The notes under the pieces are model-generated. The model was given only the letters and a program-made list of their open reading frames with translations. It ran no database searches and was not told the DNA's origin. The translations under genes and the position numbers were made by a program. Positions 10,179 to 19,662 of a DNA stretch of 64,000 nt are shown in pieces. Source of the DNA: Chloroflexota bacterium. GTDB taxonomy: Bacteria; Chloroflexota; Limnocylindria; Limnocylindrales; CSP1-4. The number at the start of each line of letters is the position of its first letter. The first letter of the stretch is position 1. The stretch spans positions 31,598 through 95,597 of the forward strand of contig JACPOU010000037.1 in assembly GCA_016191345.1 (NCBI GenBank), written 5' to 3'.

Positions 10179-12230
10179 TCAGGGCAGCCAGCGGGCGAAG
10201 GCGCCGTCGGGGCTGAGCTGGCGGGCGCTCCCGGTCGCGAGGTCGACGGACCAGATGCCGTCGCCGTCCTCCGGGCGGACGTCGAAGGTCCGGCCGATGA
10301 TCGCGGTCGCGCCGTCCGGCGAGATCGCCGGCCAGCGGTCGTCGCGGGCAGGTGCTCCCTCGAGAAGCCGCATCGTTGCCGCGCCCGGCGCCAGGATCCC
10401 GATCCGCGCCGTCGGGACGCTCGAAGCCCGGATCGCCACGGCGATCGTGCCGTCGGCCCCGACGCCCACGGGGCCGGCGGCGCCCTCGGTTCGGGGGACC
10501 TGGTTCGTTCCACCGGTCGGGCCGACCACCCACAGGGCGGACGATCCGCCCGACGCGGGGCGAGCGGCGACCACGAACGCCCCGTGGCGCGGCGACCATG
10601 CCGCAGCCGCATCGGCCGTGAGCGGTACGGGGGTGGCGACGGGCACGTCCCCGGGCGCCTGGAGGTCGATGGCGACGATCTCCCCGCCCGAGGTCACGAG
10701 CAGGACGAAGCGGCCGGTCGGGTCGACGGCGCTCCGCGGCATCCACCCCGACGTCCCGTCCGTTCCGCCGATGCCCTCGCCGCCGAGGCTCGAGGACCCA
10801 AGGGCCGGCGCGCCGTGGTCGAGGAGCTGGCGCTCTCGACCGGACGTTCCGGGCAGGGGCACGAGCCAGTAGCCGCGGTCGGCACCGTCCCGGCCGCGCC
10901 GGCCGACGATGACCCACTTGTCGTCCGGCGTGATCGTCGGGGCGTACTCGAACGCGTCGGGCCCGGTGAGCGTCCCGGCGTCGGACCCGTTGATCCCGAC
11001 GACGCGCATCACGCCGGCGGCGGAGTAGACGATCCGCGACGCATCCCCGGACGCGTCGAATCCGGAGACCGGCACGAGCTCGGTCGTGAGCTGGCGCGGG
11101 TTGGTCCCGTCAGGGTTCATGAGCCAGACGTTGCGGACGCCGGACCGGGCGCCCAGGAACGCGATCTGGTTCTGGCCCGAGGCTGTCGGCGCGCCGGTCG
11201 TGAAGGTCCACGAGCGCCCGGCCGCGACCGCCTCGGGGTCGTCCAGCCGGGCGATGGTCGGTTCGAGGGTCACGGTGTACGTCGTGTGCGGGGCGAGCGG
11301 CGCGCTCGGGACGAAGACGAGCGTGTCCGCCCCGACGGCCGGGCTGCCCCCCTGCGCTCCGCCAAGGTCGTCGGCGACCCGAACGACGCGGATGTCCCCA
11401 TCGACGCTCGGCGTCATCCGGAAGCTCGCACGGGCGGTCGCGGCGTCGATCGGGGCATCGAAGCGGATCGCGATCGGCGTGCCGACGGCGACCCCCGACA
11501 CGCCGGGGGCGGGGATCGAATCGACCACGCCGAGGCCCGCCGCCACGGTCGAGAAGCGGGTCACGTACGGATCGCGCAGCCGGTTCCCGCCCGTATCCGC
11601 GGCCCCCGACCCGATCGTGAGCGTGTAGGTCGTCCCGAACCGAAGCCCTCCGTCGAACGTCAGCCGGACCGTCTCGCCACTCCATGCGGCGATGACCGCG
11701 ACGGGCGGATCGAGGCGGATCGCGGCCTCGACCGAGGCGGTGTCCATGAGGCGGTCGAACTCGATGTCAACCGACCCGTCCACAGGCAGGCCGCTCGCGC
11801 CGTCGGCCGGATCGACGCGGACGACGATCGGCGGGCCGACCGTCCGGAAGAGCCATGGATCGAGGCCTGTCTCCGCGGCGTTTCCCATCAGGTCCTCGAA
11901 GCCGGGCTCGATCGTGATGGTGAACTCGGTGTCGCCCGGGAGCTTGGCCGATGGCGTGAAGATCGCCGTGGCGCCGTCCCACGAGAAGGCGCCGGCGACG
12001 TACGGCTGGATGCGGAAACGCGCCACGACCGTGCTCGTCCGGACGGGTTCGCTGAACTCGATGTCGATCGCGGTGAGGGGCTGGGCGGTCCGGTCGTCCG
12101 TCGCCGGGGCGCTGAGCGAGACCTTCGAGACGGCCGGTGCGCGGCGGTCCACGAGGGTCGCGTTGTAGAGGACGAGGCCGAGCGCGAGCAGCGCCACCGC
12201 CGCACTGACGAAAGAGATCAGCCGGCGCAT
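10179..12230 (-). CDS. Exported protein with Ig-like domains and a TolB-like beta-propeller
   Basis: 683 residues. An N-terminal membrane segment (about 5-25, after RMRR) acts as a signal or anchor. Three bacterial Ig-like repeats of the SbsA/Big_5 type follow at roughly 35-135, 136-232 and 233-345, each with a pattern like P-x-D-G-A-x-x-V-x-x-x-x-I-x-I-x-F and a closing FxTGAP-like strand. From about 350 on there are propeller blades with N-x-W-x-x-N-P-D-G-T-N-P-R-Q-L-T and similar PD40 motifs. The likely location is the cell envelope; the ligand is unknown. ATG at 12230 has GAGGAA six bases before it. It is transcribed away from lepB. Confidence 0.75.
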   Translation of the reverse strand: MRRLISFVSAAVALLALGLVLYNATLVDRRAPAVSKVSLSAPATDDRTAQPLTAIDIEFSEPVRTSTVVARFRIQPYVAGAFSWDGATAIFTPSAKLPGDTEFTITIEPGFEDLMGNAAETGLDPWLFRTVGPPIVVRVDPADGASGLPVDGSVDIEFDRLMDTASVEAAIRLDPPVAVIAAWSGETVRLTFDGGLRFGTTYTLTIGSGAADTGGNRLRDPYVTRFSTVAAGLGVVDSIPAPGVSGVAVGTPIAIRFDAPIDAATARASFRMTPSVDGDIRVVRVADDLGGAQGGSPAVGADTLVFVPSAPLAPHTTYTVTLEPTIARLDDPEAVAAGRSWTFTTGAPTASGQNQIAFLGARSGVRNVWLMNPDGTNPRQLTTELVPVSGFDASGDASRIVYSAAGVMRVVGINGSDAGTLTGPDAFEYAPTITPDDKWVIVGRRGRDGADRGYWLVPLPGTSGRERQLLDHGAPALGSSSLGGEGIGGTDGTSGWMPRSAVDPTGRFVLLVTSGGEIVAIDLQAPGDVPVATPVPLTADAAAAWSPRHGAFVVAARPASGGSSALWVVGPTGGTNQVPRTEGAAGPVGVGADGTIAVAIRASSVPTARIGILAPGAATMRLLEGAPARDDRWPAISPDGATAIIGRTFDVRPEDGDGIWSVDLATGSARQLSPDGAFARWLP

Positions 12231-12283
12231 CCGCAATTCCTCAGGGGGCAGCCGGTCACGGCGCGGGACGATAGCACAGCCCC

Positions 12284-12289
12284 TATACT
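12284..12289 (+). promoter_or_regulatory. -10 box TATACT for a leaderless lepB mRNA
   Basis: TATACT ends 9 bases before the GTG start at 12299, so transcription should begin at or within about 3 bases of the start codon. No Shine-Dalgarno site and no clear -35 are visible. Confidence 0.6.
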
Positions 12290-12298
12290 CCCGGTCCT

Positions 12299-12895
12299 GT
12301 GAGTCAACGACCAGCGCTCGGATGTGTGTTCGAGGTCCTCGAGACGCTCGTCCTCACGGTCCTCATCTTCTTCGGCATCCAGACCTTCGTCGCCCAGCCC
12401 TTCAAGGTGCAGCAGGGCTCGATGGAGAACACGCTGATCCCGGAGCAGTACGTGCTCGTCGACAAGCTGTCGCCGCGCTGGGATCCGTACTCCTACGCCG
12501 ACATCATCGTCTTCACGCCCCCGGAGAGCTGGTCGCAGGGTGACGTGCCGTTCATCAAGCGCGTCATCGGCCTCGGCGGGGACACGGTGGAACTTCGGGA
12601 CGGCCTCGTCTACATCAACGGTGTCAAGCTCGATGAACCGTACATCTACCCCGGCAACGGCGGCATCCAGCAGCAGACCTTCCCGGCGCCGGGCGGCAGC
12701 ACGCGCTGGGTGGTGCCGGACGGTTCCCTCTTCGTCATGGGCGATCACCGCGAGAATTCGGCGGATTCCCGGAACTTCGGGACGATCGAGCTGAGCCGCG
12801 TGGTTGGCCGGGCCTGGCTGCGGTACTGGCCCTTCGACACCTTCGAGATCCTCCCGGTCCCGACGCACCCGGAGCTGGCTACCCCCGCGCCATGA
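12299..12895 (+). CDS. lepB: Signal peptidase I
   Basis: Membrane-anchored serine protease that removes signal peptides from exported proteins. 198 residues with one N-terminal membrane anchor (about 11-31), nucleophile Ser41 in QQGSMENTL, general base Lys87 in FIKRVIGLGGD, and box E as GDHRENSADSRNFG. Start is GTG with a -10 box nine bases before it. The stop overlaps the next gene by 4 bases (ATGA), so the peptidase heads an operon with two membrane proteins related to proton-translocating complexes. Confidence 0.95.
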   Translation: MSQRPALGCVFEVLETLVLTVLIFFGIQTFVAQPFKVQQGSMENTLIPEQYVLVDKLSPRWDPYSYADIIVFTPPESWSQGDVPFIKRVIGLGGDTVELRDGLVYINGVKLDEPYIYPGNGGIQQQTFPAPGGSTRWVVPDGSLFVMGDHRENSADSRNFGTIELSRVVGRAWLRYWPFDTFEILPVPTHPELATPAP

Positions 12896-13623
12896 GCCCC
12901 ATCCTCGCCGTGCTCGCCGTGGTGGTGACGGCGGGGGCGGTCATCGCCGTCTCGGCCAGTGAGTCGCGGGCCGCGCTCGTCGGCCTCGCGGCGACGGTCT
13001 GCCTGGCCCCGTTCGTCGCCGAGCCGCTGCCCGGCGCGGCAGTCCTCGGCGCCCGCGTGGTGACCGGGATCATCGTCGTCGTCCTCCTGCGCGCCGTTGC
13101 GACGGGCGACGAGGGCCACGGCCTCGGCTCGCGCCTCGGCTGGCCGGCCGAATCGCTCCTCGCCGCCGGCGCATTCGTGGCTGGGATCTCGATCGCGGAT
13201 ACGCTCGCCATCTTCGCGGCAACGGGGCCGCGGTTCCCGGTGGAGGGGTCATTCGGGTCGCTCACGCCGGACGCCGTTGCGCTTGGGGCGGGCCTGGCCG
13301 CGATCACGATCGGCCTCGCGCCGGCCCTCCTCTCCCGCTTCGCGCTGCGAACCGGGATCGGGCTCATCGTCCTCGTCGAGGGCGTCGTCCTGGCCCGGAC
13401 CGGCATCGCCGGGCCGCCCGGCGAGCTGGAGCAGCTGGGAATCAACGGGCTCGTTCTCGCGGCCGGTGCCGCCGTGGCCGTCATCGAGGCCGTCGAGCGG
13501 CGGGGCGAGCCGGGCACCGGACGGGCACGCCGTGACGAGTCGGCCGTGGAACGCGGCGATCCGCCGGCCGTCGCCGACGGCACCGGCCGCCGCGGGCGGC
13601 CGCGCCACCCCGACCTCCGATGA
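12892..13623 (+). CDS. Membrane protein, possibly HyfE/NuoK-like
   Basis: 243 residues with about six or seven hydrophobic segments up to residue 200, then a charged, Pro/Arg-rich cytoplasmic tail. The segment LLSRFALRTGIGLIVLVEGVVLA followed by a helix and AVAVIEAVERR is weakly like the NuoK/HyfE pattern of small subunits in complex I-type and group 4 hydrogenase membrane arms. The pairing with a NuoN-like gene downstream (ATGA overlap) supports that reading, but sequence similarity alone is weak. Expected in the plasma membrane. Confidence 0.5.
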   Translation: MSPILAVLAVVVTAGAVIAVSASESRAALVGLAATVCLAPFVAEPLPGAAVLGARVVTGIIVVVLLRAVATGDEGHGLGSRLGWPAESLLAAGAFVAGISIADTLAIFAATGPRFPVEGSFGSLTPDAVALGAGLAAITIGLAPALLSRFALRTGIGLIVLVEGVVLARTGIAGPPGELEQLGINGLVLAAGAAVAVIEAVERRGEPGTGRARRDESAVERGDPPAVADGTGRRGRPRHPDLR

Positions 13624-15152
13624 GCGTTCTTCTCCTCGCCGCGGTCGCGATCCCGGGCGGCGTGGCTGCCCTCCTGACCTTCGGCCGGCCGCGAACCGCG
13701 GTCGCGATCGGGCTCTCCACGGCGATCCTGTGCGTCATCCTCGCCGCCACGATCACGGCCGGGGATGCCGTGCTGCTGGCCGGCACGGTCGTTGCCGGCT
13801 CCGACGGGCTCCGCGGCCTTGCGGCCACATGGGCGGCCGGCATCGTCCTCCTCGGCATCATCGACGTCCTCGTCGGGACGGGTGGAACCGTCATCGCGCC
13901 GCTGCTGCTCGGCCTCGGCGCAGGGGTCCTGGGCCTGTCCACGGCGGACGCCGGCATCGGGCTCGCGCTGTTGACCGCGGGTGCCATCGCGGCCGCGATC
14001 GGTCCGCTGCTCTGGCTCCGGACGACGATCGGCGATCCCGCGCTCCTGGGCCTCCGCATCCTCCGGCCGCTGGCCGTGGCCGGGCTGCTGGGACTGCTCG
14101 CGGTCGCGTGGGGTGCCTCGCCCGTGGGGCCGTTCGCGGCCACCGACGCGCCCGGGGCCGTCGATCCCGGGCTGGACCTGGGGCTTGGCATCGGGCTCCT
14201 GGCGATGGTCGCTGCGGTGCTGATCCGCCTTGGGGCCATCCCGGCCCACGTCTGGGCGGCCCGCCTCGCCGAGGGCATGCCGGCGGCGGTCATTCCCGGC
14301 GTGCTCGGCTGGAGCGCCGCGGGTTTCGCGCTCATCGCCCTCGGCTGGGTGGATGTCACGCTGGCGCCGGTCGGGGCGCCGCTCAAGGCTGAGCGGAGCC
14401 TGGTTGCGATCGTGGCCGTGACGAGCATCCTGCTCGGGGGACTGGCGGCGGTCCTGCACGACGACCTCGAGCACATCCTGGGCTACTCGATCGTCCAGGA
14501 CGCGGGCGTGGCCCTCCTGTCGTTCTCCCTGCTCGATGCGTCCGCCGTGGCCGCTGGCCGGGACTGGCTCGTCGGCATGGCCGCCGTGAAGGCCGCGCTC
14601 GCGGCCTGGATGCTCGTCACCCGGTCCACCTTCGGCGTTCGGCGCCGCTCGGAGATCCGGGGCTGGGCGCGGGCGTCGCCACTCCTGGGCGTGACCTACG
14701 CCCTGGTCCTCGTCGGCGCCATCGGGCTGCCGGGGATGGCCGCCTTCGACGCCCGCGGATCGCTCGTGGGCCGTGCCCTCGATACCCCGTTCGATCTCAT
14801 CGTTCTGGTCGCGGCCTTCGCGCCGGTGATCTACCTCGGCAGGGTCCTGCTCGCCGGCCTGGATCGTATGGCCGAACCGGTCCGCGAGGTCGTCGCGGCC
14901 CGACCGGCCGGAGGGCCCCTGCGCGGCGCCGGTGGCTTCACGGGCTTCCGGCCCGGCGGCTGGTCGCGGGTCTCCGTGCTCGGCGCCGGTCGTGCGGTCC
15001 CGCATACGGTGCGCGCGAACCGGCTCGCGCTCGCCGCCGCGGCCGCCCTGCTGCTCGGCGCCATCGGCCTCGCGGTCGCGACGGCGGGCCTGGATGCCGT
15101 CGCCGCGGACCCGCCGCTCGGGGGCGAGCCGCCAGCCGGTGCCTCGCCCTAG
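13620..15152 (+). CDS. NuoN/HyfF-like proton-antiporter family membrane protein
   Basis: 510 residues with roughly 13-14 hydrophobic segments. Around residues 205-235 it has RLGAIPAHVWAARLAEGMPAAV, corresponding to the K/R-x-x-P-x-H-x-W-L-x-x-A-x-x-x-x-P stretch of complex I antiporter subunits, followed by the discontinuous helix region. Residues near 280-300 (HDDLEHILGYSIVQDAG) match the D-x-K-R-x-L-A-Y-S-S-x-x-x-x-G segment of the same family. No other complex I subunits are nearby, so it may be part of a small antiporter-like module with the upstream gene. ATGA overlap with that gene. Confidence 0.7.
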   Translation: MSVLLLAAVAIPGGVAALLTFGRPRTAVAIGLSTAILCVILAATITAGDAVLLAGTVVAGSDGLRGLAATWAAGIVLLGIIDVLVGTGGTVIAPLLLGLGAGVLGLSTADAGIGLALLTAGAIAAAIGPLLWLRTTIGDPALLGLRILRPLAVAGLLGLLAVAWGASPVGPFAATDAPGAVDPGLDLGLGIGLLAMVAAVLIRLGAIPAHVWAARLAEGMPAAVIPGVLGWSAAGFALIALGWVDVTLAPVGAPLKAERSLVAIVAVTSILLGGLAAVLHDDLEHILGYSIVQDAGVALLSFSLLDASAVAAGRDWLVGMAAVKAALAAWMLVTRSTFGVRRRSEIRGWARASPLLGVTYALVLVGAIGLPGMAAFDARGSLVGRALDTPFDLIVLVAAFAPVIYLGRVLLAGLDRMAEPVREVVAARPAGGPLRGAGGFTGFRPGGWSRVSVLGAGRAVPHTVRANRLALAAAAALLLGAIGLAVATAGLDAVAADPPLGGEPPAGASP

Positions 15153-15183
15153 CCAGGGGCGATCGAGCATCGGCCGTCGGGGG

Positions 15184-15204
15184 CCGGCCGCGCGAGGCGG
15201 CCGG
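15184..15204. terminator. Hairpin between convergent genes (ndk and NuoN-like)
   Basis: Perfect 8-bp inverted repeat CCGGCCGC/GCGGCCGG with a 5-base loop, 3 bases past the ndk stop and 31 past the end of the NuoN-like gene. There is no T run, so it is a candidate rather than a classic terminator. Confidence 0.45.
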
Positions 15205-15207
15205 GGC

Positions 15208-15669
15208 TCACTCCGCCGGGGCGAACACCCAGTGGTCGATCTCGCGGTCGTAGGCGAGGATCTCGTCCGCCGCGAACCACAGGTCGACCTCGGCGGCGGC
15301 ATTCTCCGGACTGTCAGACGCGTGGACCAGGTTCTGTGCGGTCTCGAGCGCAAAGTCGCCGCGGATCGTGCCGGGCGCCGCCTCGTGCGGCCGCGTCGCC
15401 CCATGCATCGCCCGGACGACGGCGATCGCGTTCGGGCCTTCGAGGACGGCCGCGACCAGCGGGCCGCTGGTGATGAAGTCCACGAGGCCGCGAAAGAACG
15501 GCTTGGCGCCGTGGACGGCGTAGTGGCGCTCGGCCAGGGGGCGGCTGACGGTCATGAGCTTGAGGCCGGCGATCCGGAGCCCGCGCTCTTCGTAGCGGGC
15601 GAGGATCCGGCCGACCAGCAGCCGCTGGACGCCGTCCGGCTTGATCAGGACAAGGGTGCGTTCGGTCAC
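15208..15669 (-). CDS. ndk: Nucleoside diphosphate kinase
   Basis: Transfers the gamma phosphate of ATP to other nucleoside diphosphates through a phosphohistidine. 153 residues with KPDGVQR at 10-16, [17 protein letters not shown], and the catalytic His116 in NLVHASDS (usually N-x-x-H-G-S-D-S, here Ala for Gly). GTG start at 15669 is preceded by GGAGGAAT. The gene lies 85 bases after the TPR-like gene on the same strand, so it may be the last gene of the M16 peptidase unit or have its own promoter. Confidence 0.95.
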   Translation of the reverse strand: MTERTLVLIKPDGVQRLLVGRILARYEERGLRIAGLKLMTVSRPLAERHYAVHGAKPFFRGLVDFITSGPLVAAVLEGPNAIAVVRAMHGATRPHEAAPGTIRGDFALETAQNLVHASDSPENAAAEVDLWFAADEILAYDREIDHWVFAPAE

Positions 15670-15754
15670 GATTCCTCCAGGCGCGATCGATGAGCTGCCC
15701 ATGGTGCCGGTTCGGGCGGGATCCGTCTCGACGTCGGGACGCGGCCTCGCGAGG

Positions 15755-16732
15755 TCACGCCCCGGCATCCGCGCCGTCGAGCGCATCGGCCGCGGCGGCG
15801 AAGGCCGCCTCGGCATCGAGGTGGCGCCCGAGGAGCCGGTAGCAGTCGCCCCGGATCGTGAGCGACATCGCGTCCCGCCGCGGCCCGAGCGCGTCGACGA
15901 TGTCTGGCGCCAGCGTGGCGTCCAGGCGGAGTACCAGCGCGAGGCGGCCCAGCCCACGCTGCGCGGCGCCCGCATTCCCGGACGCAAGCTCCGTGCGTGC
16001 CTGGTCCAGCTCCTCGAGGGCGTCCGCCGGGACGCCGGCGGGTCGCCGGCCGCCGAGCCGGCTGGACGGTTCCGGGTCGTCGCCCCACAGCCCAGCTGCG
16101 ATCGGCGCACCCGGCGCCGATGGGCCCCCGCCGACCGGGCTGCCGACCGGGCTGCCGCTCGCGCCTCCGCCTCGCCTGCGCGCCGGCTCGTCGACGTCCC
16201 GGCGGTGCCGTCCCTGGTTGCGGCGCTCGAGCCCGCCCGGACCACGGCGCAGCGACAGCTCCGCATCCTCGCGCCGGTCCGGGCCCGTGTACTGGCTCCG
16301 GTCGGCCCCGAACAGCGTACCGGGCGGGCCGATCGGCGAGCTCGGCGCCGAGGGCCAGAAGGCACGCCTGGGCATGCCCGCGAAGACCCGGTCGAGCGTC
16401 TCCGCGTCGACCGCGCCGAGCGCCTCGACGTGGGCCCGTGATTCGAGCGGTCGGCCGGCGGCCGCCGCGGCCTCCGCGGCGATGACGAGGGCGATCCGGC
16501 GCGACCCGCCGGCCTCGAGGTGGGCCGTTGCCGCGCTCGCCGCGGTGTCGAGATCGCCGGTCCGCCAGCGCACGTCGGCGAGGTCCGCCTTCGCGGCCGC
16601 GTCGAGGAGACCGCGTCGCTCGAGGTCCTCGAGCTCCGCCCGCGCGAGCCTGAGGTTGCCGAGCCGGAGGTGGAGGATCGCGAGCCGGCGATCTTCGGCC
16701 AGGGCGTCGGGATCGGACACGTCGCTCGTCAC
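15755..16732 (-). CDS. TPR-like helical repeat protein
   Basis: 325 residues. Residues 1-110 show tetratricopeptide-like alternation ([56 protein letters not shown]); the C-terminus (about 230-325) resumes this pattern with [25 protein letters not shown]. The middle is Gly/Pro/Arg-rich and probably disordered. There is no signal peptide or membrane segment. The GTG start at 16732 overlaps the stop of the M16 peptidase (GTGA), so the two are co-translated. I do not recognise a specific family; a scaffold role is possible but not shown. Confidence 0.65.
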   Translation of the reverse strand: MTSDVSDPDALAEDRRLAILHLRLGNLRLARAELEDLERRGLLDAAAKADLADVRWRTGDLDTAASAATAHLEAGGSRRIALVIAAEAAAAAGRPLESRAHVEALGAVDAETLDRVFAGMPRRAFWPSAPSSPIGPPGTLFGADRSQYTGPDRREDAELSLRRGPGGLERRNQGRHRRDVDEPARRRGGGASGSPVGSPVGGGPSAPGAPIAAGLWGDDPEPSSRLGGRRPAGVPADALEELDQARTELASGNAGAAQRGLGRLALVLRLDATLAPDIVDALGPRRDAMSLTIRGDCYRLLGRHLDAEAAFAAAADALDGADAGA

Positions 16733-17997
16733 GGCAGCCGCAACCGGCGTTCGAGGCCGCGGAGGTGGCGGGCCGGGGCGACGACGGCGAGCCGGAGCGC
16801 GTCGTCCCGGATGAGTTCGCTCGCGAGCCGGTGGACGTCGTCGGCGGTGACCGCGTCCACCGCATCGAGCGCCTCGTCCAGGGTGAGGACGCGATCGTGG
16901 AGCGCCTCCTGGCCACCGACCCATGACGCGAGGTGGCGCGATTCGTCCATCCGGAGCTCCAGGCCACCGGCGAGGTACGCCTTCGTCTTGGCAAGCTCGC
17001 CAGCGGGCAGGGGCTCGTCCCGGAGGCGGGCCAGTTCCACGAGGATTGCGTCGAGCGCAGCCGGCAGTCGCTCAGGGTCGACGCCCGCGCTGATCTCAAG
17101 GGAGCCCGCGTCCCGATACTCCACGAGGCCGGAGCTGACATCGTAGGCCAGGGCGTCGCGATCCACGAGCGAGAGGTAGAGGCGGCTCGACATCCCGTCG
17201 CCGAGCGCCCCGTTGAGCAGCGCGAGCGTCCACGCGTCGGGATGGTCGCGGCGAAGTGCCGGCACGCCGACGCAGAGCTGCGCCTGGGTCGTGTCGCGCC
17301 GGCCGGCGCGGATGCGATCCCCCGCCGGCAGGACCGGCGCGGCCGGGGTCGGGTCTGCCGCGATCCCGTTCCCGCGTCCGAACGCCCGGTCGACCAGGCC
17401 AACCGCGTCGTCGTGGCCGATGTCGCCGGCGAGGGCGACGACCGCGTTGGCGGGCCGGTAGCGCGTCTCCCAGAACTCGCGAATCTGCGCCGGCTCGAGC
17501 GCCCGGATGTCGGATTCCTCGCCGCAGATCTCGCGCCCCAGCGGGCCCGTTCCGAACATCGCCTGCTGGAAGAGGATCTGGCAGTACTCACCGGGGTCGT
17601 CCAGGTAGCCCCGGATCTCCTCGACGATGACGCTCCGCTCGCGGTCGATCTCGCCCTCGGAGAGCGAGGGGCGGCAGATCAGCTCGCCGAGCACGTCGAT
17701 CGCGCGAGCGGCCTCGCGGCGCGGGACGCGGGCCCAGTAGACGGTCGACTCGCGGTCCGTCGCGGCATTGAACGAGCCGCCGACGCCCTCGATCGCCTCG
17801 CTGAGCGCCCGGGTCGACGGGAACGCGGCGGTGCCCTTGAAGGTCAGGTGCTCCAGGAAGTGCGCCACACCGACCTGGCCGGGCGCCTCGGAGCGCGACC
17901 CCGCGAGGACGTAGGCGGCGACCGCCACGGAGCGCGAATCCTGCAGCCGGGCGCTGATCACCCGCGGCCCCTGGGCCAGCTCCGTGCGCTCGAACAT
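16729..17997 (-). CDS. M16-family zinc peptidase (insulinase/processing peptidase type)
   Basis: 422 residues, the standard length for a two-domain M16B protein. The inverted zinc motif HFLEH is at 46-50 (HxxEH), the third ligand Glu lies in SVIVEEIRGY near 123-130, and the second domain carries GLVEYRDAGS and the Arg/Tyr region GDGMSSRLYLSLVDRD that shapes the substrate chamber. No signal peptide is visible, so it is probably cytoplasmic. The gene seems leaderless: TACCAT at 18005-18010 lies 7 bases before the ATG. It is followed by the coupled TPR-like gene. Confidence 0.92.
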   Translation of the reverse strand: MFERTELAQGPRVISARLQDSRSVAVAAYVLAGSRSEAPGQVGVAHFLEHLTFKGTAAFPSTRALSEAIEGVGGSFNAATDRESTVYWARVPRREAARAIDVLGELICRPSLSEGEIDRERSVIVEEIRGYLDDPGEYCQILFQQAMFGTGPLGREICGEESDIRALEPAQIREFWETRYRPANAVVALAGDIGHDDAVGLVDRAFGRGNGIAADPTPAAPVLPAGDRIRAGRRDTTQAQLCVGVPALRRDHPDAWTLALLNGALGDGMSSRLYLSLVDRDALAYDVSSGLVEYRDAGSLEISAGVDPERLPAALDAILVELARLRDEPLPAGELAKTKAYLAGGLELRMDESRHLASWVGGQEALHDRVLTLDEALDAVDAVTADDVHRLASELIRDDALRLAVVAPARHLRGLERRLRLP

Positions 17998-18004
17998 CGT
18001 CCCG

Positions 18005-18010
18005 ATGGTA
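18005..18010 (-). promoter_or_regulatory. -10 box TACCAT for the M16 peptidase gene
   Basis: On the minus strand TACCAT ends 7 bases before the ATG at 17997, placing the predicted transcription start at the start codon. No Shine-Dalgarno site. Confidence 0.6.
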
Positions 18011-18060
18011 CCCGGTCGGGCCGCCGCGGCGGTGATTCCGGCTGCCCGGGAATCGAGACG

Positions 18061-18083
18061 GCCGGCACCCGGAGGGTGCCGGC
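18061..18083 (-). terminator. Hairpin downstream of the purine permease gene
   Basis: Perfect inverted repeat GCCGGCACCC/GGGTGCCGGC with a 3-base loop, 20 bases past the permease stop. It lacks a T tract on either side. Confidence 0.5.
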
Positions 18084-18102
18084 CGGGCTCTGGGGGGCGA
18101 GA

Positions 18103-19437
18103 CTACTTCGGCAGCATCGCGGAGATCCAGCTTTGCGCGAAGTAAATGAGGAATGCGATCGAAACGAGCCACATCAGGGGATGGATCTCGCCGAGCTTGC
18201 CGCGGACGACCTTGATGAAGGTCCATGAGACGAACCCAGCGCCGATGCCAACGGTGATGCTGAACGTGAGGGGCATCACGATCATCGCCAAGAGCGCCGG
18301 GAGGCCCTCCTCGACGTCGGCCACGTCGATGTCCTTGACAAGCGTGAACATCAGGAAGCCCACGACGATCAACACGGGTCCCGTGGCCGTGTATGGGACC
18401 AGCATGGCTGCCGGCGAGAGCAGGATCGCGGCGAGGAACAGGAGACCCGTGACGACCGAGGTAAAGCCCGTGCGACCACCCTCGGCAACGCCCGCGGCGC
18501 TCTCAATGTAGCTCGTGTTCGAACTGATGCCGGCCGCGCCTCCGACGGCTGCGGCGACGCTGTCCACCAGCAGGATCCGCCCGACGTTCTCGACACGGCC
18601 CTCATCGTCAGTCAAGCCGGCCTGCTCAGAAATTGCGGTCGCCGTGCCCATCGTGTCGAAGAAGTCCGTGAGCATGAACGAGAAGACAGTCAGGACCGCG
18701 GCCAGTACGCCCAGCTTCGTGAAGACCTCGGTCAGGTCGAATGCGCCGATGGTCGCGAAGCTGATTGTCGGCTCGACGGCCGGCACCGGGGACACGCCCG
18801 CGACGATTGAAACGATGGTCATCACGACGATGCTCACCAGAAGCGCTGCCGGCACCTTTCGGACGAACAGGCCGATCGTCACGAAGATGCCGAGGATCGT
18901 GATGAACTCGGCTGGGGCGGTCGGGAAGATGAACTCGACAGGTACGGGTCCATCGCCGACCGGCTGACGAATCAGGCCGCCGTCGACAAGCCCGATGAAC
19001 AGGATGAAGAGGCCGATGCCAGCCCCGATCGCCCGCTTCAGACTTAGGGGCACCGCGTGCATGATCGCCTCACGGAGACCGACCAAGACGAGGACGGTCA
19101 CCACGATGCCCTCGAGGACGATGACGCCCATCGCACCAGGGAGCGTCAAGCCCGACCCCAGGACCAGGCCGAAGGCCACGGCGCCATTGATCCCGAGTCC
19201 GGCGGCGAGGGCAAGTGGTACGTTCGCGATCAGACCCATCGCGATCGTCATCACGCCGGCGATGAGCGCCGTCGCAGCCGCCCCAGCACGCACATCCAGG
19301 CCGGCGTTGCTCAGGATGATCGGGTTCAGGAAGATGATGTAGGCCATGACCGCAAAGGTCGTGACGCCGGCCTTCACCTCACGGCCGAACGTCGTCCCGC
19401 GCTCGGAGAACTTGAAATAGGTCGCGATGGAATCCAC
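18103..19437 (-). CDS. NCS2-family purine permease (AzgA-like)
   Basis: 444 residues with about 13 hydrophobic segments. The AzgA-like group is recognised by the N-terminal GREVKAGVTTFAVMAYIIFLNP, the NAT-like segment AAGLGINGAVAFG and the TDFFDTMGT motif in the substrate site, followed by SNTSYIESAAGV. Members import adenine, guanine or hypoxanthine with protons; which one cannot be told from sequence. Start is GTG at 19437, preceded at 11 bases by GGAGG. The upstream region 19438-19662 has a CCGGGC/GCCCGG hairpin (19507-19522) but no recognisable purine riboswitch. Confidence 0.9.
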   Translation of the reverse strand: MDSIATYFKFSERGTTFGREVKAGVTTFAVMAYIIFLNPIILSNAGLDVRAGAAATALIAGVMTIAMGLIANVPLALAAGLGINGAVAFGLVLGSGLTLPGAMGVIVLEGIVVTVLVLVGLREAIMHAVPLSLKRAIGAGIGLFILFIGLVDGGLIRQPVGDGPVPVEFIFPTAPAEFITILGIFVTIGLFVRKVPAALLVSIVVMTIVSIVAGVSPVPAVEPTISFATIGAFDLTEVFTKLGVLAAVLTVFSFMLTDFFDTMGTATAISEQAGLTDDEGRVENVGRILLVDSVAAAVGGAAGISSNTSYIESAAGVAEGGRTGFTSVVTGLLFLAAILLSPAAMLVPYTATGPVLIVVGFLMFTLVKDIDVADVEEGLPALLAMIVMPLTFSITVGIGAGFVSWTFIKVVRGKLGEIHPLMWLVSIAFLIYFAQSWISAMLPK

Positions 19438-19662
19438 GCGCTCAGGACCCTCCTCTCCCTTCGGCGCGTCGACCCGCGCGGGTCGATCCGCGCCCCCTCC
19501 CTGTCACCGGGCCGCTGCCCGGCGGCACAGCGCGAGGCAACTCCGTTGGGCGGACGCCGCGCGCTCGAATGGGCCGATGGTACGCGCCTCCCGGGGCCCG
19601 CGAGCGGGTTCCGCGCAAGGTTCCGCGAATGGCGCGCGGGCGCTCGCACGCCCCGCCGCCGG

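Noticed and set aside
19438-19662. Purine or other riboswitch upstream of the NCS2 permease
   Set aside because: A GC hairpin is present at 19507-19522, but the conserved junction bases of the purine riboswitch are not there, and I recognise no other class.
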